The notes beneath the pieces were generated by a model that saw only the letters and a list, made by a program, of their open reading frames with translations, was not told the DNA's origin and did not search any database. Below are positions 19,553 through 29,880 of a stretch of 35,291 nucleotides of DNA, piece after piece. The translations under genes and the position numbers were made by a program. Origin of the DNA: Willaertia magna. Taxonomy: Eukaryota; Heterolobosea; Eutetramitea; Acrasida; Naegleriidae. The stretch is taken from assembly GCA_902984215.1 (NCBI GenBank), contig CADWAF010001008.1, positions 1 through 35,291 of the forward strand, given 5' to 3'. The number at the start of each line of letters is the position of its first letter. Position 1 is the stretch's first letter.

Positions 19553-19574
19553 TTTGGCGGTTTCAATTTGGCGG
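19553..19574. promoter_or_regulatory. Two TTTGGCGG boxes, 14 bp apart
   Basis: The octamer TTTGGCGG occurs at 19553-19560 and 19567-19574, in the 118-bp divergent promoter and closest to the separase ATG (19543). It resembles the E2F/DP half-site. G+C-rich octamers are rare in these intergenic regions. A 5-bp inverted repeat CACCC/GGGTG (19590-19601) lies next to it. Confidence 0.45.
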
Positions 19575-19661
19575 TATCGTTGCGCTAATCACCCTTGGGT
19601 GTCGACCATTGTAAAATTTAAGGACCAGGTTGATAGAAAAAAAAATACGCAAATTTAAAAA

Positions 19662-20600
19662 ATGATTAGAAAGCAAGCCTTCTCTCTTTTGAGAAACTCC
19701 AATAAGTAAATATCTTTTCTTGATTTCTTTTTTTTTAACACTTCTTTTCACTAACACCAATACAATATCATTAGATTAATCTTCAACACTCATAATAGCC
19801 AAATTGCAACATATGCAACTGCAGCAAAGGGTGCTGAATTAGATGAATTAGTTAGAAAAGTTTTAAAACCTGAAGTCTTAAAGGTTATTGAAGGAAAGAC
19901 TGATTCTCTTTTAATTAAAAAATTAAACTTCTTAGGAAGATATCTTGTCTGTCGTTTAAACGTTGCAAACCAATTGATTTTAAATTCTTTATCTCAAGAA
20001 AACTGTTTCCGTATCATTGTTAATGAATTACCAGATTGTTGGGAATACTATTGGAAGAAGGTTAAAGATAATGGAAAAGATGCAGCTAAATGGTTAGAAA
20101 GTTTAAATGAAGTTAAAGATTTACCTTTAATTGCAGATAGATGTTGGAGAACTATGCTTTTATCAGGTGTTTACCCAACAACTGAACACTATAACGTTTT
20201 ATTTGAAGTTTTAGGTAACACTAATGAAAACTTCTTTATCCATGATATGTATGATGACTTAAAGAGAAGAAATCCATATCAAAATCCTGATGCAAAAACA
20301 TTTAATACTGTCTTAGCTAACTATATAAATCATCAAGATGGTCAAAGAGTCCAATTACAATTAGATTATATGAGATCAAAGAAAATTGCTGTTGATCCAT
20401 CATTAGAAGGTCCAGCAAAAGAATTAGTTGGCCAATATGATCCAGAAAAGGGCGCATCTTGGGCTTTAGATAAAGGTGGTGTTAAACCAGAATTTGAAGT
20501 TAGAAAGGAAACTGCTTATGAAAAGAATCAAGCAAAGATTATGGATAGTTTAGAAAAATACATCCAACCAGAATTTAGCAAACTTGTTGTTAAGGATTAA
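19662..20600 (+). CDS. Mitochondrial PPR-like protein, 2 exons
   Basis: 289 aa after joining exon 1 (19662-19705) and exon 2 (19775-20600) across a 69-nt intron (GTAAAT to TTAG, phase 2). Without exon 1 the long frame has no ATG before its upstream stop. With it, the protein begins MIRKQAFSLLRNSNKLIF and reaches ATYATAAKG, a typical basic mitochondrial presequence with a likely cleavage region. The rest is soluble and helical. CWRTMLLSGVYPTTEHYNVL and DAKTFNTVLANYIN resemble degenerate pentatricopeptide units. A mitochondrial ribosome or respiratory-complex accessory role is possible, but I do not recognise the exact protein. It diverges from separase over 118 bp. Confidence 0.72.
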
Positions 20601-20747
20601 ATGTAACTTTAGGAAACTTTGATACTTTTTTACTATAATGTATGTACACAAAATGAGGGACTAAACCTTTTCCTTTTTTTATTTGTATTTTTGGGTCGTT
20701 GTTGTTTACTTTGGTAATTTATTGCTTGCTTTAATAAAAAAAAATTA

Positions 20748-22262
20748 ATGAATTCTTCTTTTGGTATTATACAAGATGTTTGTGTTAAATTAAAGAATGT
20801 AATGAAATCTAGCTTAGGACCTTTTGGATTTGATAAATTAATGATAAAACAATTGGATGATGGAATTTTTGATTTTGTTTATTCAAATGACGGAGCAACA
20901 ATAATGAACAATTTATCTTTTACTAATCCTATTGCTAAATTATTTGTTGATTTATCTCTTTCGCAAGAAAGACTTGTTGGTGATGGTACTACTAGTGTTG
21001 TACTGTTGGCTTGTGATTTAGTTTTAAAGTGTATTGAAATTAATCAAAAACAATCTATTCCAATTGATATTCTTTGTAATTATTTACATTCAATAGAAAG
21101 CACATGTTTAACACTTTTAAATCAACTAGAAGAAAAAGAAAATGGTTTAATTAAGGGTCAACTTTTTGAATTTAATAAAAATTTTACAACAATACATTTA
21201 CTTTTACAACAAACATTACAATCTAAATATGTTAGGTTTGAAAAGGAACATTTATCAAATTTAATATATGATTGTTTTTATAACAATAAAATACCTAAAA
21301 TTATAAAATATAAATTAATTGAAGGAAGTCATATATCTAAAAGTTTTGGATTTAGAGGACTAGTAATTGACATTACAAACAATACAACAATTATTAATGA
21401 AAATAATTTACAACAATGTAAATCTATTATTTTAATTAAAAAGAAGCAAATAAACAATAATTATCAATCCTTAGATCAAGAATTTTGGAATTTGTTGAGT
21501 AATAAGTTAAAATTTAAAGTTTTAGTTTTAATGGAGGAGAGTTTTCCATTTTTATCTATTGAAATACCTATTGATTCCAATATTGTAATAATTGATAATG
21601 TAAGATTTAAAGATTTAACATTAATTAGTCAATTATTTAATCATCCAATTATACAGATATCATCTACTTTTATTGATGATAATTTATTTGATGAATTATT
21701 ATTAACAGAGTCTATGGATCTATTCTCTAACGAAAAGGACCATTCTTACTTAAAAATACCATTTTCATTAGGAAATATTCATACATTTATTCTTAGGGGT
21801 TATTCTTCTATTTTATTGAAAGAAAGTAAAAGATCTTTGCAAGATGCAGTTTTAAAATTAAATAATTTATTATCTGGAGAATGTAATAAAAGCTTATGTG
21901 GAGGAGGTGGACACATTGAATTTTATTTATGGTCACAATTATTAAGGCTGAAAAGTATAGATGATGGTAACTTTTATAGAGTAATTATTGAACATTTGGC
22001 AGAAAGTTTACTCTATATTCCAAGACAAATACTAATATCTAGTGGAATGACCAATGATATTGATTTTATGATACAACAACTGAAGAATAAATACAGGGAT
22101 AATATTTCATATTGTGGAATTGATTTATTATCTAATGAGGTAATTGTAGAGAACGTAATTGAAAATGGGGTAATTGAAGATTTAGAAAGTAAAAAGAAAA
22201 TGATACAATTAGTTTGTGAGATGTGTGTGTCTATCTTGAGGATAAGTGAAATTTATTGTTAA
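20748..22262 (+). CDS. Divergent CCT/TCP-1-family chaperonin subunit
   Basis: 504 aa, shorter than typical CCT subunits (about 530-560). Group II chaperonin blocks are present but altered: KSSLGPFGFDKLM (residues 20-32, usually LGPxGMDK), NDGATI (47-52), VGDGTTSVVLLA (77-88, nucleotide-binding loop intact), ILRGYSSILLKESKRSLQDA (intermediate domain) and LCGGGGHIEFYL, where most CCTs have a GGGAxE-like motif. It starts about 20 residues later than usual. It could be a fast-evolving ring subunit, or a CCT-derived paralogue such as the BBS6/10/12 type; the intact GDGTT argues for retained ATP use. No intron is seen. It ends 32 bp before the stop of the convergent coiled-coil gene. Confidence 0.78.
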   Translation: MNSSFGIIQDVCVKLKNVMKSSLGPFGFDKLMIKQLDDGIFDFVYSNDGATIMNNLSFTNPIAKLFVDLSLSQERLVGDGTTSVVLLACDLVLKCIEINQKQSIPIDILCNYLHSIESTCLTLLNQLEEKENGLIKGQLFEFNKNFTTIHLLLQQTLQSKYVRFEKEHLSNLIYDCFYNNKIPKIIKYKLIEGSHISKSFGFRGLVIDITNNTTIINENNLQQCKSIILIKKKQINNNYQSLDQEFWNLLSNKLKFKVLVLMEESFPFLSIEIPIDSNIVIIDNVRFKDLTLISQLFNHPIIQISSTFIDDNLFDELLLTESMDLFSNEKDHSYLKIPFSLGNIHTFILRGYSSILLKESKRSLQDAVLKLNNLLSGECNKSLCGGGGHIEFYLWSQLLRLKSIDDGNFYRVIIEHLAESLLYIPRQILISSGMTNDIDFMIQQLKNKYRDNISYCGIDLLSNEVIVENVIENGVIEDLESKKKMIQLVCEMCVSILRISEIYC

Positions 22263-22294
22263 ACAATATAGGTAATTAAACATTCAAATAATGT

Positions 22295-25200
22295 TTAATA
22301 TCTTTTCTTTGTAGAAGAAAAACTATTGTCAGAGTAATCAGATTCAAAATCATATTCATTTGATCTATTTAATAGATCTTCCACATTAACAACAGAACGA
22401 CGTTTTGGACTATTTCTTCTAGGACTCGTGAATTGTGATTGACCCATACTCAAGCTGTTTTGTAATTCTGCTAAATGGGCTCTAGCATGTTTTAACTCTT
22501 TGTCTAATTCTTGAACTTCTCTATTAGTTCTGGCATTGGATTCTGATAATGTTTTCATAATCTTTTGACTTGCAGATAAATCCTTTTCAACCTTCTTTTT
22601 AACAGAAGTAAGTGGCGTTAATTTGGCATCAGAGGTATTAAGTTTTGAACTACCACCATACTTGGTAAGTTTCTTTTCTAATTCTTCTGCTTCTTTTTTG
22701 AATTCAGAGCCTGATTCTTCAGTACTTACCACAGTGGTTGTTTCTGTCTTTTTTGTTGTAAATAATTTTTGCCTTAATTCTGAAACCATGGATTCATATT
22801 TTGTTTTTTCCTTTTCCAAGTCTGATAACATTTCACTGGTTTTCTTGGAGGTGGCAAATAATCTAGCGCATTCTTCTCTCTTAATTTCAAGTTCTCTCAT
22901 GGCATTTTCTAGCTTAACAGTTTTTTCTCCAAGTTGATCTTGAACATCTTGTAAATCAGCTCTGTATGAGTTTAATTGAGTTAGTTGAGATTCAAATTCT
23001 TGCTTGAATTGTTCTTTTTCGTATTGTACTTGTGCGTAGTTGGCCCTCAATTTTTCGATTTCTTTTCTTACAGTGTCATACTTTTCAGGTTCAATCAAAT
23101 TGATATTTTCTTCTTCTAAGTCATTAATTCTGCTTTCCATGAATGAGATTAAATCAGTCTTCTTTTTAACTATTTCTTCCATTTCGTCGCTCTTCTTTGA
23201 GATTCTTTCAATTTCTTCAGTTAATTGTGTTGCCTTCTTTTGTAAAGTTGTTTTTTCAGCTTTTAATTCTCTTAATGTCTTAACAACACCTAAAGTAGTC
23301 TGTTGAACTGCTTCTAAACCTCTCTTTTGAGGACTAGAGTGGGCAATTGATTTGGCATTCTTCTTAATAGGAGTACTGTATGGCGATTGGGTTGAGAACT
23401 TGTATCCAGTAATAATTTGTCTATTAATATTAGAGAATAAACCATCTTGTAGTGTGTAAACAAAAGAATAATCGTCTCTTGGAGTTTCAAATTGAGGGTC
23501 TAGATGTGTGATAAGTTGAAGATAGGAATGTACAGAGGCTTTGGAGTCATCAGTTCCGTATGGGAATTCCTTGCTTTCAGAAATTTGTGAAGGAGCTAGG
23601 AGGGTAATCTTATCACCACCAACTGTGTAGCTAATTGGAGCGCTTTCGGATTCGGCCTTTCTTCTCTTAAGGAGTTTAATGAATCTATTTCCAATTATAA
23701 CAGCAATTACAGCTGCCCTGAATGATGTTTTGGATTTCTCTCTTGAAAATTCTCTTGGGAATTCAAATTCTTGTGTTAACTCGAATTCAGCAGACAACGA
23801 ACGAACAGTATCATAAATACCGCGAAGCATTCTTTCATAATGTTTGAGTTGTACCTTTAATACATTTTTATGATTTTTTAATTCTTCAATTCTATTTTTC
23901 ATTGGTCTTACACCTCTTGCTAGTAATTTAAGGCATGAGTGGAGATTTCCTTGTTCATTTTGTGAGTCCTTAAGTTCTGTCTTCAAAACTTCAATAATCA
24001 TGTTGGTCTTCTTATTTTTGTTAGAAATATCAACAAGTTGTTCTTTTGTCTCTTGTAATACAGTTTCTAATTCTCTAACCTTTTCAGAGTAGTTCTTGTC
24101 CATTACTTCAATTTCTGTTTCTAATTTGGTTCTTAAATCAGTAAGTTCAGCTTGTTTTTGTTTATCAAGCTCTACCTTTTCTTTTTCATATTTTTCATTT
24201 AGCTCTTTCAATGACCTGGTGGTATCTTCTAATTTTTGAGTAAGTTCAACAATTTTTTCTCTTTGTATTATAGATTCCTTTTTCAATGATTCTCTTTCTA
24301 CTAAATGAGTTGTTACTTGCTCTGAGAATAAGGATTGGAAGGTTTCCCAGCTGATAGGCTCTTCAATCTCTTGGTTAGCTCTTCCCTTAAGAGGAGAACC
24401 GTTTCTTCTATCGTCAGTTGGAGCATCTTTGAGTTGTCTGTATAGGGCATATACAAATCTTAATCTGCTCTTTTCTTCTTCTTGGTGATTGTCAAGTAAA
24501 TGTTCTAACTCTGTGACACTGTCCTCAAGTTCTTGTCTTTGTTCTTTTAATGCTCTAACTAGCTTTTCACTATCAGAAAGTTGTTTTTTAATATTAATTA
24601 ATTCTTTGTAAGTGTCTGAATGTTCATGTTCAAGGTCTTGGTAGTTCTTACTTAAGGAATCAACTTCACCTTGTAATTGTTTTGACTTTTGTCTTACAGC
24701 AATGAGTTCATCTAATGCATCAAACACTCTTGTTCTCATGCCCTTGTAGTTAGATTTAATAGTATCTAAGGTTTTTCTATTAATTGCAGAGTCATCTTCA
24801 ATTCTAGTATAATTATTACCATCTAATACAGTCTCTACCATCTTTTGGACTGAATATAATTCAGTAGAGAAGGCAGCATTAGAAGAAGAAATATCTCCTT
24901 CTCTTATGTCTCTTTGTTGTATTAAGGTTGATAATTGCTCACTTAATTTTTCGGTAGAGTCTTTGTAATGGAGAAGTTCCTTATTTACGAAGTCATTTTC
25001 AGCCCTTAATTTTTGCATATCTTCTAATCTGAATTTTAATTGTGCATTTTCTTCTTTCATATCACCAAGATATACCTCAAGATTTTCATGAATTTCATTC
25101 AATCTTCTTAACTCTTCAGTAACTAATTCTTTTGCATGGTTTTCTCTTTCAAGGGAGTTTTGAGCTTCTTCTAATCTCTTTCTTGAGGCTTGTAATTCAG

Positions 25201-26404
25201 ATCTCAATTCAGGGATTACACTCAATTCTTTCTTTAAATCGTTTACGAGGTTGTCTTCAACATTCAATTCAGAAACTTTTTCTTGTAATGTTTGAATGTT
25301 TGATTGTAACTGATTTAATGAATGATCTTGTTCTAGTCTTTCTGATTCAAGTCTATCCACCTTTCTCTTGAGTTTTTCTATTTCTAAATCCTTTTCTTCA
25401 ATTTGTTTTTGTCCCTTCTTTGCTTTGGTTTCTAATTCATTAAATCTTTCTTGGAGTTCACCCCTGGCAGAATTCAATATTTCCACTTGCTCTTGAAGTC
25501 TTTCTTGTAATTCTCTTTGGCCCTTTGCCTTTTTATTTTGTAATTCTTCTTGTTCTTTCAAAGAAACAGAAAGGAGATGCAATTCTTTTTCCAATGCCAG
25601 CCTTTTTTCTTCTTTTACAGCTACTTCTTGATTTAGTTGTTCTAATTCCTTTTTAAGGGTTGCAACTTCATTATCTCTTTTAGTTTTCTCTTCTGTTAGT
25701 GAAGTTTGGAGTTGAGTTAACTCTTCTCTCAACTGCTTTTCAGCACCCTTTTGGATGGTAATACGATCTGCGGCTTCATTTTCGATTCTTCTGAACTCCT
25801 CTTCTCTTGTTCTAAATCTTTCCTTTAATACAGAAATTTCATTTCTTGTGTGGAAAGCTTCTTCCTTAAATTGCAAAAGTTCCTCGATTTGTTTTTGCAT
25901 GTCATTAATAATTTTTTGTTTTCTTTGGTTGTCATACTTGATTTGTTGGACTTGAGTTAATTGTTGTTTTAACAATTTCATAGAGTCTTCATCATCTGAT
26001 TTATCTAGGGCGTTTTTGCTCTTATCAAGGAGTTTTTGGAATTCTTTAAATTCATCTTCTTCCTCAGGAGGATTGTCAATTTCTTCGGATAGTTTTCTGT
26101 ACATCTTTTCGCCTGAAGGGCTTAAAAGCTTAGCAAAATCATCTTCGTTCTTGGTAGTATTCATCTTTGTTTCCACTTCTTCCTCAATTTGTTCAAATCC
26201 TCTTCCAGCACTACTTGATCTTCTTCTTGGAGTCTTGTAGTATGAAGAACTACCTCTAATTGGAGAATCCCTTGCGTTTGGGGTAGAAATTGATTCATTT
26301 ATTCTTCCTCTTTGTTTACCTGTAGTGGTTGTAGACGGTCTGGAGGATGGAGTATAAAGCGAACGTCTACCAGGTGTTAATGAATCATTAAGGCTATTGT
26401 CCAT
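22295..26404 (-). CDS. Large coiled-coil protein, possibly centrosomal/ciliary
   Basis: 1369 aa, intronless. Residues 1 to about 75 are basic and Ser/Thr/Pro-rich with repeated SP/TP sites (LTPGRRSLYTPSS, STPNARDSPIRG, KTPRRRSSS), which suggests cell-cycle kinase targets. Near-continuous heptad coiled coil covers about 140-910 and again about 1075-1320. Between them is a folded-looking section with SFRAAVIAVIIGNRFIKLLK (about 925-945) and a Tyr/Phe-rich part. The C-terminus is basic again (TSPRRNSPKRRS). The layout resembles CCDC171-like or other centrosomal scaffold proteins, but this rests on organisation only. A TGGCGGGAAC motif lies 107 bp upstream of the ATG. Confidence 0.68.
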   Translation of the reverse strand: MDNSLNDSLTPGRRSLYTPSSRPSTTTTGKQRGRINESISTPNARDSPIRGSSSYYKTPRRRSSSAGRGFEQIEEEVETKMNTTKNEDDFAKLLSPSGEKMYRKLSEEIDNPPEEEDEFKEFQKLLDKSKNALDKSDDEDSMKLLKQQLTQVQQIKYDNQRKQKIINDMQKQIEELLQFKEEAFHTRNEISVLKERFRTREEEFRRIENEAADRITIQKGAEKQLREELTQLQTSLTEEKTKRDNEVATLKKELEQLNQEVAVKEEKRLALEKELHLLSVSLKEQEELQNKKAKGQRELQERLQEQVEILNSARGELQERFNELETKAKKGQKQIEEKDLEIEKLKRKVDRLESERLEQDHSLNQLQSNIQTLQEKVSELNVEDNLVNDLKKELSVIPELRSELQASRKRLEEAQNSLERENHAKELVTEELRRLNEIHENLEVYLGDMKEENAQLKFRLEDMQKLRAENDFVNKELLHYKDSTEKLSEQLSTLIQQRDIREGDISSSNAAFSTELYSVQKMVETVLDGNNYTRIEDDSAINRKTLDTIKSNYKGMRTRVFDALDELIAVRQKSKQLQGEVDSLSKNYQDLEHEHSDTYKELINIKKQLSDSEKLVRALKEQRQELEDSVTELEHLLDNHQEEEKSRLRFVYALYRQLKDAPTDDRRNGSPLKGRANQEIEEPISWETFQSLFSEQVTTHLVERESLKKESIIQREKIVELTQKLEDTTRSLKELNEKYEKEKVELDKQKQAELTDLRTKLETEIEVMDKNYSEKVRELETVLQETKEQLVDISNKNKKTNMIIEVLKTELKDSQNEQGNLHSCLKLLARGVRPMKNRIEELKNHKNVLKVQLKHYERMLRGIYDTVRSLSAEFELTQEFEFPREFSREKSKTSFRAAVIAVIIGNRFIKLLKRRKAESESAPISYTVGGDKITLLAPSQISESKEFPYGTDDSKASVHSYLQLITHLDPQFETPRDDYSFVYTLQDGLFSNINRQIITGYKFSTQSPYSTPIKKNAKSIAHSSPQKRGLEAVQQTTLGVVKTLRELKAEKTTLQKKATQLTEEIERISKKSDEMEEIVKKKTDLISFMESRINDLEEENINLIEPEKYDTVRKEIEKLRANYAQVQYEKEQFKQEFESQLTQLNSYRADLQDVQDQLGEKTVKLENAMRELEIKREECARLFATSKKTSEMLSDLEKEKTKYESMVSELRQKLFTTKKTETTTVVSTEESGSEFKKEAEELEKKLTKYGGSSKLNTSDAKLTPLTSVKKKVEKDLSASQKIMKTLSESNARTNREVQELDKELKHARAHLAELQNSLSMGQSQFTSPRRNSPKRRSVVNVEDLLNRSNEYDFESDYSDNSFSSTKKRY

Positions 26405-26510
26405 TTGTTAAAACAAAAACAGGTTTAAATGTTTAGGTAATTTTTTTTGTTTTAAGGCTTTACATTGAATGCAGGTGCTGTGAATGGCTCGTAGATGTCT
26501 TATGAAAGAA

Positions 26511-26520
26511 TGGCGGGAAC
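26511..26520. promoter_or_regulatory. E2F-like TGGCGGGAAC
   Basis: Contains GGCGGGAA, the core of classical E2F sites. It lies 107 bp upstream of the coiled-coil gene start and 67 bp beyond the Nrap stop, in a 182-bp intergenic gap. Confidence 0.38.
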
Positions 26521-26586
26521 TTTTACAAAAGTCGTTGCAACCGAAACTTTTGGCAAATTTTACATCGTGCTACAAAGTGACTCAAT

Positions 26587-29500
26587 TTAGAGCTTTCGTT
26601 TTTTAGTTTGAGAGGTTGCAACCTGACTAGTATTTTGGTCTTTCAAGCTACTATTACTATTAGTTTCAATAGACTTTTCATTCATTTCATCAAAAGATTG
26701 TATCAACCCTTCTCCCATTAATTTTATCTCTTGTATTATTTGAGGCATGTTAGGAACTACCTTTAGTGCCTTTCCTTCACGAATTGGTTTCATACAAACA
26801 CTTTGGGAAATAGTAATTGGTTTTGGAGTAAACATTTGAGGATTCCAAGCAATAAAAATTCTATCGTTCATATAATCTCTGAAAATAAGACCAAATTTTC
26901 CAAATCTTTCTTTGACATCTCTATAAAAGTAATCAACTGGATCGAACCCAATTGTATTACCACCTAGTAATTTGACATAATCTTGTGGACTCTTTAATTT
27001 AATACAGGCATCATAGCTTTCAATGTCAGTGGATGTCAAGGTATCAGGGAATTTAGATTTTGATTGTAACACTTCCATAAGTTCTACTTCAGTATTTTTT
27101 GCAATTTGAACCATTCTGTTTACTATTATAGGTGATGGATTGTGTTTTGTCCAAATGAAATTCATGTTATAGGAGGCTACAACAAACATACTTGGTTTAG
27201 GTTCCATAAATTCAAATTGTTGAGAAACATGAACAAATTGTTGTTTGTTCTTTTGGAAATCTTCGTGGTCCCTTGCTAAGTTGACGCATAATGGAGAATC
27301 AGACCAAGAATGATTTGCAATTAAGTCAATAAATCTAACTAAACCAGCAATTGATGTGGTAGGTGCTCTATACGAAGATCCATAGGAAAAAACATGCATA
27401 CACATTAATTCTACAAGTTGTTCCTCTAAGTAATCTGCTAACATATGAGTGTGAACCCATCTCTTTGCAAGTTTAACTGTATCAGAAAATGCATGGAATT
27501 CATTATTGAAAATTGTCAAATATCTGTAGTGAAGAGGGAAAATAGAAAGTGCCTTTTCCATCTCAATAACATTAGGGTTTAGAGCCTGTCCAGATCTTTT
27601 AAGTAAGGTGAGTTCTCTACCAGTTGCTACAATCATACGGAAAACAAAATCTCCACACCAAATATCAATCCATCTTTTAGTTGGTTGATTCTTTAATGGT
27701 AAGATTTCACTATATCTAATATAAATTAATTGCTTTAACTTTTCTATTGCTTCTAAATCATTAGGCCATTTAGAGCTACCTGAAAACTCTAATATTGCAT
27801 TAATTGGAGTAACTAAATTATTGGTACTATCTTTGGAGAATTTAATTGACTTGACAGAAACTCCATAAAATTCAGGAGAAACAACGGCTATATCTTTTGG
27901 TTCAATATTGATATCCAAATCTAAAATAGTATTTTGTAAAGTTTCACGTGCTTCTTCAAGTTTTTCTTTCAAGTTATCAGATTTCTCTTTTGTCATTTCC
28001 AAAACACCTAGAATTGAAGTTCCCATAACATTACAAGAAATATCTTTGTCTACATGCTTCTTTAAAACCAAACTACAAACATCTTCGATGATTTGAATTG
28101 AATGTCCAGAGTTTGTCAATTCAACAACATAGTTTAAGGAACCTTTATAATCTTTCATTACTACTTTCTTTCCCCAGAATTGTTTAAATTCCTCTGATTG
28201 TTCTTTATCTGTTGGAGATGGTCCCTTTATTACTGTTTCAAACCATGTCTTTTTATTTAGTACTAATCCTATTGAAAATGAATCTTCTTCTCTATTGAAA
28301 ACTCTAATATACTTAGTTCTATCTGCTAATGCAGTAGTTAATGTTTTTACTGTTTTTTCTTCTGTTGTTTGTTTAAAACATTCTTCTTTTTGTTTTGCTA
28401 TCTTTGATGTATTAATACTGAGAATAGCATCAAATTTCTTGTATGGATTGTGTTTAGACAAGAAAAGTAATTCAACAGAAGCGGGCTTCTTGTCATCCTT
28501 GATTAGTTCTAAAGTTAATTTTGCCTCATATTTTACCTCCTTCCAAGCATTTAATGAAACTCTATGAAGAATGTTAAAACCTCCACTTTCATCTAATAGA
28601 ACTAAATCATATGTCTTCTTAAATATTGGATCAATTGGTTTATTTGTTAGAGAAATACCTTTGATTGTTATATCATTGTTATTTACTATCCAGTTCATCA
28701 ATAATTTCAACATTTGTAAAGAACTCATTGTCTTATTTATCTTTCTTTGTTTTAATAAATAAATTAAAAGAATTGAAAATAAGAATCCATTTAAACCATC
28801 ATTGGCTTGATAGATATTTCTAATTCTAGACCACACTCTAAGTAAAATAGATGTTTCAACTAAAACAGGACAATCTTTCATTTCATTATGTAAAATTTCT
28901 AAATGTTTCTTTAAATAAGCATCCTCCAATATTCTATGATGATTTTGAGCTTCATTTACTTTTGAATAAGTTTTATCAAAAACATCTTCTGAAACAGTTG
29001 GGAATATTCTAATCTTAAAAGTTGATTTTTTAGTGTATTTAAAATTAATTACTAAAATTGGTTTTAAATAATCTCCTCTAAATGGTTCAAAAGTATAATT
29101 TGTAAATTCTTCATTCTTCTTTAAGCATTGAGCTACTGCTAATAAATAATAAGCTCTTTTTTCAAAATAATTTCTTCCATAATCTTTCTTTGTAATATAT
29201 CCATCAGGCATTGTTACAGAAATATCAATATTTTTATATGGTTGACAAACTGTTCTTAATAAATAAGATCCAATGATTGCCATTCCTTTTGGTGAATTAC
29301 ATTTTAAATTTTTAACAGTGGATAGGTTTATAAAATTGGAATCAGGGAAAGTAGGCTTTTCAACTTTGACAATATTCATTTCATCAAGTAAAGATTTAAT
29401 TTGATGTAAAGATTCCTCTACTTTCGAACATTTCTTCCAATTTATAGAAACTTTTTTTATTACCTCCGCAAACTAATATTGTTAAAATTAATGCACTTAA

Positions 29501-29815
29501 AATACTTACGGAAAGACGGAAAAGTGGTGATTGAAAGAGGTTTTGTGTGTCCGTTAAATTTCTAATTTCTTCTTGTGTATATTGTTTTTTAGTTTCCGGT
29601 TCGTCATCTAAAACGTATTCGTCACCCATTTGTTCTCTCATAATTCTAACTTTTTCTTCATCGGTTAAAGGTCTGTTTTCAGGGAAATGATCACCTACAA
29701 CTGTTTCAATGGTTTCCTCTTCCATGTTATCTTCATTATTTTCTGAGCCAACAACAGTCCATCCCTCTTCATCATTATTTTTTGATTGCAGTGTGCTTAG
29801 ATAGTCTTCATTCAT
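26587..29815 (-). CDS. UTP22: Nrap/NOL6 (UTP22), 2 exons
   Basis: Component of the UTP-C part of the U3 snoRNP/90S pre-ribosome, needed for 18S rRNA processing in the nucleolus. Exons 29815-29510 and 29472-26587 join across a 37-nt intron (GTAAGT to TTAG, phase 0), giving 1063 aa. The join rebuilds the family's start: SPLFRLS from exon 1 continues into FAEVIKKVSINWKK and VEESLHQIKSLLDEMN, matching the LFxLQxxELLxEV region of NOL6. Further blocks are IIGSYLLRTVCQPYKNIDIS and VTMPDGYITKKDYGRNYFEK, with the duplicated inactive nucleotidyltransferase-like fold throughout. Exon 1 is acidic with EEGWTVVGSENNE. The C-terminus is basic (TKKRKL), like a nuclear signal. Without splicing, exon 1 would read as a separate 139-aa protein. 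Confidence 0.92.
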
Positions 29816-29880
29816 TTTTTTTTCAAAATTCGAAATTTTTATTGAATTTTTGATGCAATTACAACATCTTTTTCACACAC

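Noticed and set aside
19563..19760. 65-aa minus-strand ORF upstream of separase
   Set aside because: It covers the promoter and the first exon and intron of the divergent mitochondrial gene and has no recognisable content.
23040..26240. Several plus-strand ORFs of 66-104 aa across the coiled-coil gene
   Set aside because: Ser/Leu/Phe-rich complements of Glu/Lys/Gln coiled-coil codons.
29396..29815. A separate 139-aa tail-anchored acidic protein
   Set aside because: Its hydrophobic end is encoded by a 37-nt intron. Splicing links the first 102 residues to Nrap with a conserved block at the join.
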